The notes: generated from the sequence alone by a model not told the origin. DNA of 30,511 nt from Verrucomicrobiota bacterium (GCA_026397855.1 JAPLUA010000049.1:1-30511); one strand, 5' to 3'. Shown: positions 1-8,105, counted from the first letter of the stretch. Program-made: numbers and translations.

Positions 1-250
1 CGCTACCCTGGGTGAGATCCCCATAGGGGTCCTCAACCCTGCAAGGGTTGCATTGTTTGCCCCCGCCACCAGATCATTCGCGCAAATACCCCATCCTGAA
101 AGGATAAGACCTGTCAACCCGGCAGCGGGAGGGGTGTGCCGGAAGCGGATACAACCCGTTCCGGGTTGGGGAATGTTTTGGTGCGGCGTCACCCAGGGTA
201 GTGCTCGGCGCACAACCCTGGGCTGGGTGATCTCATCCTTTCAGGATGAA
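1..250. repeat. Dispersed palindrome-rich repeat, copy 1
   Basis: Non-coding stretch built from small hairpins. Three are perfect 17-mers with a 7-bp stem and 3-nt loop: CAACCCTGCAAGGGTTG at 34-50, CAACCCGTTCCGGGTTG at 152-168 and TCATCCTTTCAGGATGA at 233-249. A weaker one (ATCCT-GAA-AGGAT) lies near 103. The 190-249 part is repeated with few changes at about 25124-25182, including the GATCTCATCCTTTCAGGAT core, so this is a dispersed family. Open frames through it have no recognisable protein similarity and I regard them as spurious. Confidence 0.75.
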
Positions 251-345
251 CTCAAGGCTGAAACGCCGAGACACCGAAAACTGAAATGCTGAAACGCTGA
301 CATGGTGAAATGAGCAACCAAAGCTGAAAATCGGAAAGTGGAAAG
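251..345. repeat. Degenerate AAATGCTG / GGAAAGC tract
   Basis: A run of imperfect 7-8 bp units (CTGAAATG, CTGAAACG, GGAAAGT, GGAAAGC) just downstream of the toxin gene. The same units recur at 15884-16025, 19480-19637 and 21720-21775. It has no coding potential that I trust. Confidence 0.6.
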
Positions 346-397
346 CAGTTGGCGCAAAGCCCACGGTCGAGAAGATAGGCCCTCTCGGCCAGACAAA

Positions 398-724
398 TCA
401 CGCCAGCTTGCTTTTTCTGCGGATCCAGTATTCGGGCTGCCTTTTGCTGTGACCAATGGCAAGAACCCAAATAGTGTCAGCCCAGATAAAATAAGCGACG
501 TAGTAGGGAAAGACTTTCAAGTTTACTCGCCGGTAGCCGCTCGCTCTTAAACGCGGCAATTCGTGGTGCTGCAGGATCCAGTGGATCACCCCGCGCGCTT
601 CTTCTTTGAGGCGGAGACCCAAACCGGCCTCGATTTCTTCGTGGTGGGCAACAGCTTGTTCGAGTGCCTGCTCCGCCTCCTCAAGGACTTCGATGTTCAC
701 GGTCGAGGGCGTTGAAAACTTCAT
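398..724 (-). CDS. RelE/ParE-family toxin of a type II toxin-antitoxin module
   Basis: About 108 aa, the usual ParE/RelE length. The C-terminal half has the family pattern: an Arg-rich strand (RRVNLKVFPYYVAYFI), a hydrophobic strand (IWVLAIGHSKRQPEYW) and a final RR. Family members are mRNA interferases (RelE) or gyrase poisons (ParE); the sequence does not decide which. I chose the ATG at 724; a GTG at 700 (VNIEVLEEAEQ) would shorten the overlap with the antitoxin gene and is possible. The start lies inside the antitoxin gene, so translation is probably coupled. The pair is followed and preceded by repeats and is not obviously tied to the polysaccharide locus. Confidence 0.85.
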   Translation of the reverse strand: MKFSTPSTVNIEVLEEAEQALEQAVAHHEEIEAGLGLRLKEEARGVIHWILQHHELPRLRASGYRRVNLKVFPYYVAYFIWADTIWVLAIGHSKRQPEYWIRRKSKLA

Positions 725-920
725 CAAACGACCGGGAGCGGGCCTTGCCTGCTTTCACAGCTTCAATCCGCTGGCAGATTTCCTCCTCCCAGACCGCTTC
801 TGCGTCTGGAGAGAAATCGCGATTATCTTCAGAAAGATCCAGAAGGATACGCGCCAGGGTCAAGCGCTGGACCGGAGGTAGTTCCAAGGCGTCCCTGGCA
901 ATCTCTGCAAGCATCTTCAT
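681..920 (-). CDS. Antitoxin, addiction-module component family (Unstab_antitox-like)
   Basis: 79 aa from the ATG at 920. It resembles the short acidic antitoxins usually paired with RelE/ParE toxins: an N-terminal helix (IARDALELPPVQRLTLARIL), a middle acidic segment, a conserved W-x-x-E-I-x-x-R helix (VWEEEICQRIEAV), and a C-terminal SFDEVFNALDRE. It precedes and overlaps the toxin gene, the classic antitoxin-first order. Such proteins bind and neutralise the toxin and often repress their own operon; no operator is evident. A TTG at 944 would extend the N-terminus by eight residues and is less likely. Confidence 0.8.
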   Translation of the reverse strand: MKMLAEIARDALELPPVQRLTLARILLDLSEDNRDFSPDAEAVWEEEICQRIEAVKAGKARSRSFDEVFNALDREHRSP

Positions 921-1033
921 GTGGCAAAGATAAGGCTGGGCCAAGGCGATGGCAAGAGGGCCCTTTCAGGGAACGGACGCCAAATTTCTGCGCGTTTTGC
1001 CTTCGAGCATGGGGACATAAACCCGGCGACCTA

Positions 1034-1383
1034 TTCTCATACCGGCCCTTACGCAGTCCGGGCTTGAGTTCTGCCGATTGAAAATCGGCGATACGGCAGA
1101 TTACAAATCTGCGTTACGGCATCCCTGGTGATGTAACGCAGATTTTCAATCTGCCGTATCGCAGGTTTTCAACCTGCTGGCGTTAACGCTTGACCCAATC
1201 CAGGGAGGGCGAGCGCCTTCCAGAAAGATCAATTCTCATTCCGGCCCTTACGCAGTCCGGGGGTGCTTGAATTTGTCCGGAGGTCTGCCGATTGAAAATC
1301 GGCGATACAGCAGATTACAAATCTGCGTTACGGCATCCCTGGCAGCAGTCCCAGAGGGAAGGCTGGCACCCTTGCCAGGGTGC
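1034..1383. repeat. Array of 17-nt palindromes in two direct copies
   Basis: Two direct copies (about 1034-1127 and 1234-1341) share the lead CGGCCCTTACGCAGTCCGGG and a pair of perfect hairpins with 7-bp stems and 3-nt loops: GCCGATTGAAAATCGGC at 1073-1089 and 1287-1303, and GCAGATTACAAATCTGC at 1096-1112 and 1310-1326. Copy 1 adds GCAGATTTTCAATCTGC (1138-1154) and GCAGGTTTTCAACCTGC (1161-1177). A related hairpin with a 4-nt loop (GCACCCT-TGCC-AGGGTGC) lies at 1366-1383. No T-run follows, so they are not obvious terminators. Confidence 0.85.
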
Positions 1384-1685
1384 ATGGGAGGTTGAATCGG
1401 GTTACCGGTGGTATCGCTCGTGCTGCTCGCTCAACCACCTGCTAATGGCTGGGATGCCTCGGGCTTCATCAAATCTGGCGGAATCAATCCGGAGGTGAGA
1501 TTGACGGCCTCCTCTCCCCTGCCCTCTCCTCCATTCAGTATGGAAGAGAGGGAGATTTAACGCAGAGGCGTATTGGATTCTTGTCCGTAGCCTTATCCGG
1601 CCCCATCCGGTTTTATCCGTGGTCCATGCTCTCCGTCATGCCACAATCTTTGCCCGAGATTCTTTCTTCAACGGCAGAAATCAGG
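1384..1685. other. Gene-free spacer downstream of the last glycosyltransferase
   Basis: No convincing ORF, RNA gene or terminator. The stretch around 1594-1630 contains repeated ATCCGG/ATCCGT units (CCCCATCCGGTTTTATCCGT), another low-complexity repeat. I see nothing else to support. Confidence 0.5.
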
Positions 1686-3122
1686 TCAATCGAGGCGGAC
1701 ACAGGCGGGGCACGGGGCCTGGTGAAGCAGCCACTGGTAAACCTGGATCAAATCGGATGCGGCCTTTTCTGGACGAAACTGCGCTGAATAATCCAATGCC
1801 TTGCGACCCATTTCGCGCCGGGCTTCCTCAGGCATTTGGAGGGCTTCCCGCAGGGCCAATTCCAATGCCCCCACGGTGGGCTCGACACACCAGCCCACAC
1901 CGAGCGCCGGCAAATCCTTCCACGGCGTGCCGGTGGTGGTGATGACCGGCAGGCCGGACATCATGGCCTCGACGATGGCATTCCCGAAGTTCTCGAAATC
2001 GCTGGGCATCACAAACAGATCCGCCGCCGCCATCGCCTCCCATTTCTGCGCGTCATCCAGTTCGCCAGCGAACACCACGCTCGCCCCGCATCCCAGCTCC
2101 CCGATCAGCCGTTCCAGTTCCTTTCGGTAGCCCCCCTCGTCCGGGCCAGCCAGAACCAGTTGCCATTGGAGGGACGAGGGACCACAGGACAACGGACTAC
2201 TAGACCACTGACTACCGGTCGACCGACTACGGGCTGCGGGCTTTTGCATCTTCGCCCAGGCTTGGATGAGGCGTGCCAGCCCCTTCACCGGGTGCAGCCG
2301 GCCTAGGAAGAGGACGGTGCGGCTGAAAGGGACTACGGGACTACGGGGTGAGGGACTACGGGACCATCGACCACTGGACAACGGACCACGGACTACAGGA
2401 CCACCCGCCACTGATCTCTGACCTCTGACCTCTGACCTCTGTCTTCCGTTCCCTTCCCTCTCCGATCTCCCCTCTCCCCTCTCCTCCTGACCCGGCGGCA
2501 GCGCAATGGGATTGGGGATGATGGCGACGGGATTGCGCAGGCCGAAACGGCGAATATCCTCATACTCCTTTTGTGATTTGGCATGAATGCACTGCGCCTG
2601 GCGCAGTGCATTCCCTTGAAACCAGAGCCAAAAAGGGACTTTCTTCCACCACCGGCGCCGGAGTGCGCCGGGCATCAACATACCACAAGGCGCGAGCAGG
2701 TGTGGCAACCCACGGGCCCGGGCTTGTGCCGCCGCCGAACGATGCACATCCGTCCAAAGGCCGTGCGAGTGGATGATGTCAAATTTGGCCTGCGCGAGCG
2801 AGGAGTGGAGGGCCGAACAGCGCCGGAATGGGCCCCAGTTCTCGGCCTCGAACGCGGTCACTTTTAGCCGCCGGTCGAACTTGATCCGCTCGCCATCCGC
2901 CGGACACGTCCCGCCTAGAATCTCGACACCGCAACCCAGGTTGGCCAGCGCCGCTCCATAGGAGGCGAGTCCGAGGACAGGCCCGCCTTGCGCCCGCCCC
3001 AGGTATGGAATGACATGGGCAACCAACACAATCGAAAGGGAACGAATCTTGTGCTCGACCAGCCGATGGGCGCAACTCACAGTTTCCGAGGACGTGCAAA
3101 AATGCGAAAGGAGCGCGGACAT
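1686..3122 (-). CDS. GT4-family (GT-B fold) glycosyltransferase with repeat-encoded inserts
   Basis: Retaining glycosyltransferase expected to add a sugar to a lipid-linked intermediate at the cytoplasmic face. The N-domain shows HVIPYLGRAQGGPV (glycine loop) and IIHSHGLW. The C-domain shows TVLFLGRLHPVKG, LVLAGPDEGGY, and the nucleotide-sugar binding segment MPSDFENFGNAIVEAMMSGLPVI containing the E-x7-E pattern. Two low-complexity Arg/Ser/Pro-rich stretches, encoded at 2328-2487 and 2162-2241, interrupt the fold: one in the interdomain linker just before TVLFLGR, the other between LIQAWAKMQK and WQLVLAG. The start is uncertain. The ATG at 3122 lies inside the 3069-3197 insertion element; GTG at 3029, beginning one residue before LVAHVIPYL, matches the usual family N-terminus better. 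Confidence 0.85.
   Translation of the reverse strand: MSALLSHFCTSSETVSCAHRLVEHKIRSLSIVLVAHVIPYLGRAQGGPVLGLASYGAALANLGCGVEILGGTCPADGERIKFDRRLKVTAFEAENWGPFRRCSALHSSLAQAKFDIIHSHGLWTDVHRSAAAQARARGLPHLLAPCGMLMPGALRRRWWKKVPFWLWFQGNALRQAQCIHAKSQKEYEDIRRFGLRNPVAIIPNPIALPPGQEERGEGRSEREGNGRQRSEVRGQRSVAGGPVVRGPLSSGRWSRSPSPRSPVVPFSRTVLFLGRLHPVKGLARLIQAWAKMQKPAARSRSTGSQWSSSPLSCGPSSLQWQLVLAGPDEGGYRKELERLIGELGCGASVVFAGELDDAQKWEAMAAADLFVMPSDFENFGNAIVEAMMSGLPVITTTGTPWKDLPALGVGWCVEPTVGALELALREALQMPEEARREMGRKALDYSAQFRPEKAASDLIQVYQWLLHQAPCPACVRLD
2162..2241. repeat. In-frame octamer repeat inside the GT4 gene (insert 2)
   Basis: Plus-strand units of the GACTACGG/GACCACTG type (GGACGAGGGACCACAGGAC, GACCACTGACTACC, CGACTACGGGCTGCGGG). 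They are translated on the minus strand as a Ser/Arg/Pro-rich stretch absent from ordinary GT4 enzymes. The same units occur at 2328-2410, 16030-16072 and 17145-17262. Confidence 0.75.
2328..2487. repeat. In-frame octamer plus heptamer repeats in the GT4 interdomain linker (insert 1)
   Basis: The plus strand shows GACTACGG-type octamers (2328-2400), then three perfect CTGACCT-type heptamers (about 2414-2441, unit CTCTGAC), then CTCTCC/GATCTCC units to 2487. All are read through in frame on the minus strand, giving roughly 53 residues rich in Arg, Ser, Gly and Pro (for example RSEVRGQRS). The heptamer unit is identical to that in the intergenic tract at 23049-23080. Confidence 0.85.
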
Positions 3123-3197
3123 TCTTGTCCGCCTCGGCCGCGCTGGCAAGCCCCGGGCGGACAGGAATGCCCGCGCTCTGATAACATGAGTTGCGCC
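3069..3197. mobile_element. 129-bp MITE-like element with perfect terminal inverted repeats and flanking direct repeats
   Basis: The ends are perfect 11-bp inverted repeats: GGCGCAACTCA at 3069-3079 and its complement TGAGTTGCGCC at 3187-3197. Immediately outside both ends lies the same 11-bp direct repeat ACCAGCCGATG (3058-3068 and 3198-3208), as expected of a target-site duplication. Inside, 3111-3133 and 3156-3178 form a second inverted repeat pairing at 21 of 23 positions, so the element can fold into a long hairpin. It encodes no transposase, so it would depend on one supplied elsewhere. It sits between the methyltransferase stop and the GT4 coding region, and contains the ATG at 3122 that could serve as the GT4 start. 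Confidence 0.85.
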
Positions 3198-3215
3198 ACC
3201 AGCCGATGCGCGCTT

Positions 3216-3959
3216 TCATTTACGCTCGCGCCCGGTTTTCCTAAAGGCCAGGATGGTTTTGTCCCAGATCGAAGCACTGCCTACCAACTCGCAACCGACG
3301 AGATGTTTTTGAATCGTCGAGACGTCCCATGCATAGACCCACCTTAACGCCGGCAGCCTGAAAAACCCTAGAATTACATTGTTCGGAGATTCGGTGTACT
3401 GGTTTCCACACCCGGTATAGGACGTTACGATAATGTGTCCCCCTTCACACACCGATGTGGACATATTCCGCAGAAACTGGGATAACTTCTCCTCGCTCAC
3501 GATATGCTGGGTAACATCAATCGAAATGGCCATGTCGGCCTGTATGTCCGCGAACTCACCTGGACTGCCCAAGTCGCAACACCTAAACGAACCGCCCGGC
3601 ACACTTTTCTGACAATGGGCAACTGCCGTTGCAGAAATATCCATCCCAGTATAGCGTTTGGCTCCTGACGCTAGCACGACCTGACCCCAAAAACCGTTGC
3701 CGCAGCCAAACTCGATGCACACGCTACCCGCAGCTCCAATTTGCTGTGCCGCGAGGAAATCAAGAAACTGCTGCTTCTGCTTAGGATAGCGTGTATGCTC
3801 CTCCTCCGGCACCGACGCTACGGCCCTGAAGTCGGATTGAAATCTCTGATGGCGCTGCTCCCAAAACCTAGCCGCGTCATAGCCGCTCCGGCTGCGGTAA
3901 CGAAAGTAGAGAAAGGCGCGGCCAAGCGCCTGCTGAAACTGAACAATCCTACGGATCAT
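3216..3959 (-). CDS. Class I SAM-dependent methyltransferase
   Basis: 247 aa from ATG 3959. The SAM-binding motif I is clear (CIEFGCGNGFWGQ, about residues 81-93), followed by the acidic motif II (YTGMDIS, residues 103-109), CCDLGSP, and a post-motif DMAISIDVTQHI in the place of motif IV. This is the architecture of the small-molecule/sugar methyltransferase group (Methyltransf_11/25-like). In this locus it probably O- or N-methylates a sugar residue, perhaps capping or decorating the glycan; the acceptor cannot be read from sequence. It starts 5 bp after the polymerase gene stop, so the two are co-transcribed. Its TGA stop overlaps an ATG (ATGA at 3219-3216) that is out of frame with the downstream GT4. 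Confidence 0.85.
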   Translation of the reverse strand: MIRRIVQFQQALGRAFLYFRYRSRSGYDAARFWEQRHQRFQSDFRAVASVPEEEHTRYPKQKQQFLDFLAAQQIGAAGSVCIEFGCGNGFWGQVVLASGAKRYTGMDISATAVAHCQKSVPGGSFRCCDLGSPGEFADIQADMAISIDVTQHIVSEEKLSQFLRNMSTSVCEGGHIIVTSYTGCGNQYTESPNNVILGFFRLPALRWVYAWDVSTIQKHLVGCELVGSASIWDKTILAFRKTGRERK

Positions 3960-3964
3960 ATATT

Positions 3965-5599
3965 TTAGAGCCTTGTATCCACATGCGCTGTCGTCGCACC
4001 TGATAACTTTTCTAATTTACTTCTCAGAACTACCCGCTCACTGCCTTCCGAACTTGGCACATCGGCAGCGACAGAACCCGATTGAAGCCTAGGCCCGGCC
4101 CGCCGTTTGAGTAATTTGCCTGGCTCTTGCCCGGCCCGACCCAAAAGCTCATAACGCAGGTGCGGCAGGCAATAAACAGCTGCAAGAGCTACTACTGCCG
4201 CTTTTACAACGTAATTCATAGCGGTTCCTATATCAGTTTCGGCTTTGATTGCCAAATGAGCAATATAGAATACCAAGCTCCACCACACCACTGACTTCCG
4301 AGCACGAAGACCGAGCAAACGGAAACCGAGGGCCAGCAGTAAGGCATAAACGCCACAGCCGAGTATTCCCCCAGTTCGTCCGAAGTTGGCATAGATTTCT
4401 CCGACAAAGCCTATGCTCATGCTCGTGTCCTCGAATGGGGTATAGTCTGCGAAGCGCGTCATGAACTCCCTGCCTCCAGCACCTCGCTTGTCGGGGGCCA
4501 GAATGCGTGGTAGTAGCGCTGCCTTAAGGGATGATAGGACGGTTTCCCCTCGGGCATAAGGCTCGTTAGCCGGCACATGCTGCAGAACACGATCCACGAT
4601 CCATCCTTGATTGAACCTCATGCACGCATCACCCAGCGAGTCCTCACCAAAACCTCCGCTTAACAATTTCGTTGCGCTTTGCGCCAGGCATAACCCGCCG
4701 ACGAATGGGCGATTCCATCGGTTCATTGGAACTTCCGAGCCGAACACATTGATAGCACCTCCGCCAAACCAGGTTGACTGCCGAATCTGCCATTTAGCGT
4801 CGTTTAGAAGAAAAACACTAAGCGCAATCAAAGCAAGCCACATAAGGTAGGCGGGCCTTGATATCCGGCGGGTAAAAGCATAGAGCGCAAAGAAGCTCAT
4901 CGCCCAAAGAATCATGTCATGGAATAATCCGGACCCAACCGATGCGCTCAATTCCAAAATCAGCAACAGCATCGCCTTCCACTTCCAGCCTGGGGCGCGG
5001 AGCAGCATGAGTCCCATGGCGCCCACAAATCGTAGATTCGCGAGCAGTAAGAACAGAACGCCCAAGCCGCCCAACTCCCTGGATCTCAGAATAAGGTGCA
5101 GCGCCAGCCCTCCCCAAAGCAAACGATTGAGATCCCGCTCCGCCAAGGAATGGCCTTTGAGCAGGTATTGGGGTTGCGGCCGGGAGTAAAGTCCAATGCA
5201 GCCTAAAAACCACCCAAAAGCAATCGCAACCAAGGCAGGAACCGCGTATGCGAAGTACCGCTCCGGGTTGGAGACAGCGTACTCCGGATTTGCCGCAGGA
5301 TAGTAATGGGCTGCCCAGGGGCCGAGGCCGTATTGCAATACACACACCAAAATCGCAATGTGAGGCAATGGCGGCATTACGCTGGAGGTGCTGGCCATGT
5401 GCATGACCGTGACTCCCGTAATGGCCACAGCAACCCCGACCCAGTAAGAAACTCCGTGCCACCAGGGCCAGGTAATTACTGCCGCCAGCAATCCGGACGC
5501 TGAGCAGATCAACCAAAGGGACCGGGCTGAATGCCCGCCGGGCTTACCCTTGACTCCCCCTCGAGCATCCGGAGCGGCACTTCTATTATTAGAATTCAC
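3965..5599 (-). CDS. Wzy-like O-antigen/exopolysaccharide repeat-unit polymerase
   Basis: 544 aa, very hydrophobic, with roughly ten or more predicted membrane helices (LWLICSASGLLAAVITW, WVGVAVAITGVTVMH, IAILVCVLQYGLG, ALVAIAFGWFLGCIG and others). A long periplasmic-type loop lies before the C-terminal VGEIYANFGRTGGILGCG segment. That E-x3-NFGR-x-G-x2-G segment is typical of oligosaccharide repeat-unit polymerases, which join undecaprenyl-PP-linked units on the periplasmic side. Sequence conservation in this family is low, so the assignment rests on topology, this motif and context. The start is a GTG at 5599. A charged C-terminal tail of about 50 residues is predicted to be cytoplasmic. It is followed closely by the methyltransferase. 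Confidence 0.8.
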   Translation of the reverse strand: MNSNNRSAAPDARGGVKGKPGGHSARSLWLICSASGLLAAVITWPWWHGVSYWVGVAVAITGVTVMHMASTSSVMPPLPHIAILVCVLQYGLGPWAAHYYPAANPEYAVSNPERYFAYAVPALVAIAFGWFLGCIGLYSRPQPQYLLKGHSLAERDLNRLLWGGLALHLILRSRELGGLGVLFLLLANLRFVGAMGLMLLRAPGWKWKAMLLLILELSASVGSGLFHDMILWAMSFFALYAFTRRISRPAYLMWLALIALSVFLLNDAKWQIRQSTWFGGGAINVFGSEVPMNRWNRPFVGGLCLAQSATKLLSGGFGEDSLGDACMRFNQGWIVDRVLQHVPANEPYARGETVLSSLKAALLPRILAPDKRGAGGREFMTRFADYTPFEDTSMSIGFVGEIYANFGRTGGILGCGVYALLLALGFRLLGLRARKSVVWWSLVFYIAHLAIKAETDIGTAMNYVVKAAVVALAAVYCLPHLRYELLGRAGQEPGKLLKRRAGPRLQSGSVAADVPSSEGSERVVLRSKLEKLSGATTAHVDTRL

Positions 5600-5868
5600 A
5601 GTTTGGGCTGACTAACCAAGGCTTAATTGCAAGGGCGAAGAGCCGCTTCGCGGCCAACCGCATTAAGTCTGGCAGCCCTGCTAATAGACCTCTTAGAGGC
5701 TGTTTGAGAATTCACCCTGCGGCGGACGAGCGACCACGCATGCCGCGGTTCCCATGGACTCCAGGAGATATTCGGGCTCGCGAGGACGCTTGCCATCTCG
5801 AAAGCCCTACTTCCTAACTTTGTCACGTTGCGTAATACTTTACTGGTGAACATAGGATTTGAGCGCTA
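5600..5868. other. Gene-free 269-bp spacer
   Basis: Separates the GT4 at 5869-7053 from the polymerase gene. It contains small palindromes (GCCGCTTCGCGGC near 5641 and CCTCTTAGAGG near 5689) but no clear terminator, RNA or supported ORF. It is the only sizeable gap among the genes between 13724 and 3216, so a promoter for the polymerase-methyltransferase-GT4 group may lie here. I cannot identify one. Confidence 0.4.
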
Positions 5869-7053
5869 TCAAAATCTGCGGGGGCTTTCTTGAGCCAGCG
5901 TTGCCGCGGATAGAAATGCTTCGACAGTCGCCTGCACCGACTGCATTTCCGCTAGTTCACGCGCACGCCCGCCGAACCGGAGCAGCCGATTGGGGTCGTC
6001 GGCCAGGGATTTGATCGCTCCCGCAAGCTGTCGGATGTCGCCGCAGCGGTACAATATTCCGCTCTCCCCATCACGGAACACATCATTGGGGCCATAGCAA
6101 CCGCAGTGGTCACTCAGCACAACCGGGATTCCCAGGCACTGGGCCTCAGTCACCGCTAACGGATGGGCGTCCCTTTCGGAAGGAACCACGACTATATCGC
6201 AAAGCGATAGAACTTTGGGAAGCGCGGTTTGGTTTACAAACCCTGTGTAGCGAGCTGGCCCTCCCTGTTCCTTCAACTCCCGCTCTAGCGGACCAGCTCC
6301 TATGAATAGAGCCTTGACGTCATCCCGGCCAATGTAAGCAATCGCTTTGACCAGATCAAAAGGGCGCTTGTGCCCAATCAGCTTGCCTGAAAACCCAACC
6401 ACGAAATCCTTGGCCTCCAAACCGTATTGGCACCGCAACCCCTGGCGAGCGGCCGTATCCAACTCAGCAGCCGCCTGACGGAACCGGCGTGTATCAACCG
6501 GGATGGCCGAGAAACGTATGCGATCGGCTGGCGCTCCGTAATACAGCAAGTAATCGCGGTTGTGATCTCCAGAGGCGAGGAACACGCTGACACGGCGGAA
6601 GAATGGCGGGATAATCTGTCGCTTGATCCACCGCCGCCATGCCGGGCGCCTCCGCTCTGCCAGCCAGTTGGAGTCGCTTTGATAGAGTAGCGGAATCCTA
6701 AACCGCTGGCACAGGTGCGCTACAGCCCAGTTATTCAAATGCGCGTAGCCCGCTAGCCAAGCCACACCTACGCCGCCAGCCAGTGCCAATGCCAGACCGC
6801 GATTGAGCCCCTTTACCCCGGCATCCAGAGGATCGCGCGTAGGCCACTGGCGAGGAAGAAACTCATGCGCATAACCGGCCAGCAAATCCACGTCCCAAGC
6901 CATCTTCACACCAAACTCCCGGTCCAGCGAAGCCTCTACACCGTGGCGGCTGTAATAATATACCTTCAAATCCACGCCTGGCCGACAAGCCAACTCCTGC
7001 CATAGCGGACTACTGTGCTGGATAGGATGTGATTGGAACGTGGCGATTTTCAA
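5869..7053 (-). CDS. GT4-family glycosyltransferase
   Basis: 394 aa, GT-B fold. The N-domain begins KIATFQSHPIQHSSPLW, a typical first strand with loop. The C-domain has VVGFSGKLIGHKRPFDLV (the R/K-containing donor phosphate loop), ALFIGAGPLE, the YTGFVNQTALPKVLSLCDIVVVPS segment, and PLAVTEAQCLGIPVVLSD, in which the glutamates of the donor-binding motif are partly retained. The start is a TTG at 7053 that overlaps the upstream TGA (TTGA), indicating translational coupling to the CgeB-like gene; the reading frame begins naturally there. Donor and acceptor are not predictable. Confidence 0.88.
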   Translation of the reverse strand: MKIATFQSHPIQHSSPLWQELACRPGVDLKVYYYSRHGVEASLDREFGVKMAWDVDLLAGYAHEFLPRQWPTRDPLDAGVKGLNRGLALALAGGVGVAWLAGYAHLNNWAVAHLCQRFRIPLLYQSDSNWLAERRRPAWRRWIKRQIIPPFFRRVSVFLASGDHNRDYLLYYGAPADRIRFSAIPVDTRRFRQAAAELDTAARQGLRCQYGLEAKDFVVGFSGKLIGHKRPFDLVKAIAYIGRDDVKALFIGAGPLERELKEQGGPARYTGFVNQTALPKVLSLCDIVVVPSERDAHPLAVTEAQCLGIPVVLSDHCGCYGPNDVFRDGESGILYRCGDIRQLAGAIKSLADDPNRLLRFGGRARELAEMQSVQATVEAFLSAATLAQESPRRF

Positions 7054-8105
7054 GTGAGCTCGATTTTTAATTCCTCCACGGCCGCTAGCAAGGTCTTGGC
7101 CCTTTCCACATATGTATGGTGTGAGACAATTGCGCGAGCGCGAAGGCGCATGGCTTCCAGACGTGGACGGTTGCGCAGCAACTCTGCAGCAAGGGCGGCA
7201 GCCTCCGCAGCATGGTCAAAGTAAACCGCTGCCGCCCCCTCCGGGAAGAACTCCTCCTGCTCTGGGCTGCGCTGGCTGGCCAAAACGCCGCCGCAGCCAG
7301 GAGCCTCGAAGGTGCGCATGTTGTGACTACCTTCATTCTGCCGGCGCAGGATGTTCAGGGCTAAGCCGGAGGTGCGGACCACAGCTACCATCTCCCTGCC
7401 CAGAAGCCCGTTCCCGCGCAAAGCTGCCCGCACGTCCCGATCACCACAACGCGGCCAAGATCCATAAACCGCGAGATTGACTCCACGGGTCTTCCCGGCA
7501 CGGAGGATGGATCCAATCCACTTCTCACGGTAGGCGTCGCCGTTGCCTACAAAAACCAAGTCATGTTTTAACTCCTTCGGCGGTGTGTTCTCGGAAGGGT
7601 CGTTCAACCGCGGATGCACATAGGGATCCCATGCAAAGGGGAGCCGGAGGACATGACGGGCACCCGCCACCTGGAGCGGTTGGAGGAGTTGGCGATTGTA
7701 GGTGCAGTAGAGATCAAAGCAGGGGATCGCCTCGGTAACCCAAGGACGGTTTCCTCCCCGGCTAAACGTCACCACTGGGTTGTCGGCGTTGTAACATACC
7801 AGAACCGTATGTGGACGAAGTCGCTTGAATTCGCGCCACAACCAGGGGACCGCCCACGCCCCCTTCCCCACCCAAACCATGTCGAATGGGCTTTGCAGCA
7901 GAGCAGGCAGAAGTCGGCGGCTAAACCAGTGCAGAATGACTCGCTCCAACAGGCGCCGAACAAGACGCATGCGCCACAGCGACGATTTGGCCAGTTGAGC
8001 CGGTGGATCCAGTATCGCGGCATCCTGCCCGAGCTGCCGAAAGGCCCGCAGATAAGAGGCGCCCAGATACATTTCATGGGCATCGCTGAGCAGCAAGATT
8101 CTCAT
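7050..8105 (-). CDS. CgeB-like glycosyltransferase (Glyco_trans_1_2 type), intact copy
   Basis: 351 aa from the ATG at 8105. The N-terminal Rossmann half starts MRILLLSDAHEMYLGASYLR. The C-terminal half carries HDLVFVGNGDAYREKW, LALNILRRQNEGSHNMRTFE and APGCGGVLAS, the signature of the CgeB/'spore protein YkvP' glycosyltransferase group, whose members are GT-B enzymes. The start ATG overlaps the TGA of the upstream frameshifted GT4 (ATGA), and the stop overlaps the next gene's TTG start, so three genes are translationally chained. A truncated paralogue sits at 13984-14391; the two share roughly 59% identity over their first 75 residues by eye. Confidence 0.85.
   Translation of the reverse strand: MRILLLSDAHEMYLGASYLRAFRQLGQDAAILDPPAQLAKSSLWRMRLVRRLLERVILHWFSRRLLPALLQSPFDMVWVGKGAWAVPWLWREFKRLRPHTVLVCYNADNPVVTFSRGGNRPWVTEAIPCFDLYCTYNRQLLQPLQVAGARHVLRLPFAWDPYVHPRLNDPSENTPPKELKHDLVFVGNGDAYREKWIGSILRAGKTRGVNLAVYGSWPRCGDRDVRAALRGNGLLGREMVAVVRTSGLALNILRRQNEGSHNMRTFEAPGCGGVLASQRSPEQEEFFPEGAAAVYFDHAAEAAALAAELLRNRPRLEAMRLRARAIVSHHTYVERAKTLLAAVEELKIELT

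Noticed and set aside
1073..1326. Possible CRISPR array from regularly repeated short palindromes
   Set aside because: The repeats are adjacent 17-nt hairpins with differing stems and spacers of only a few bases in most cases; there are no unique 30-bp spacers and no cas genes.
3216..3219. ATG overlapping the methyltransferase stop as the start of the downstream GT4
   Set aside because: Its frame does not match the GT4 frame, with or without the inserted element, since removing one copy of the direct repeat and the element still leaves it out of frame.
5623..5853. Small minus-strand ORF between the GT4 and the polymerase gene
   Set aside because: No recognisable family and no supporting start context; treated as spacer.
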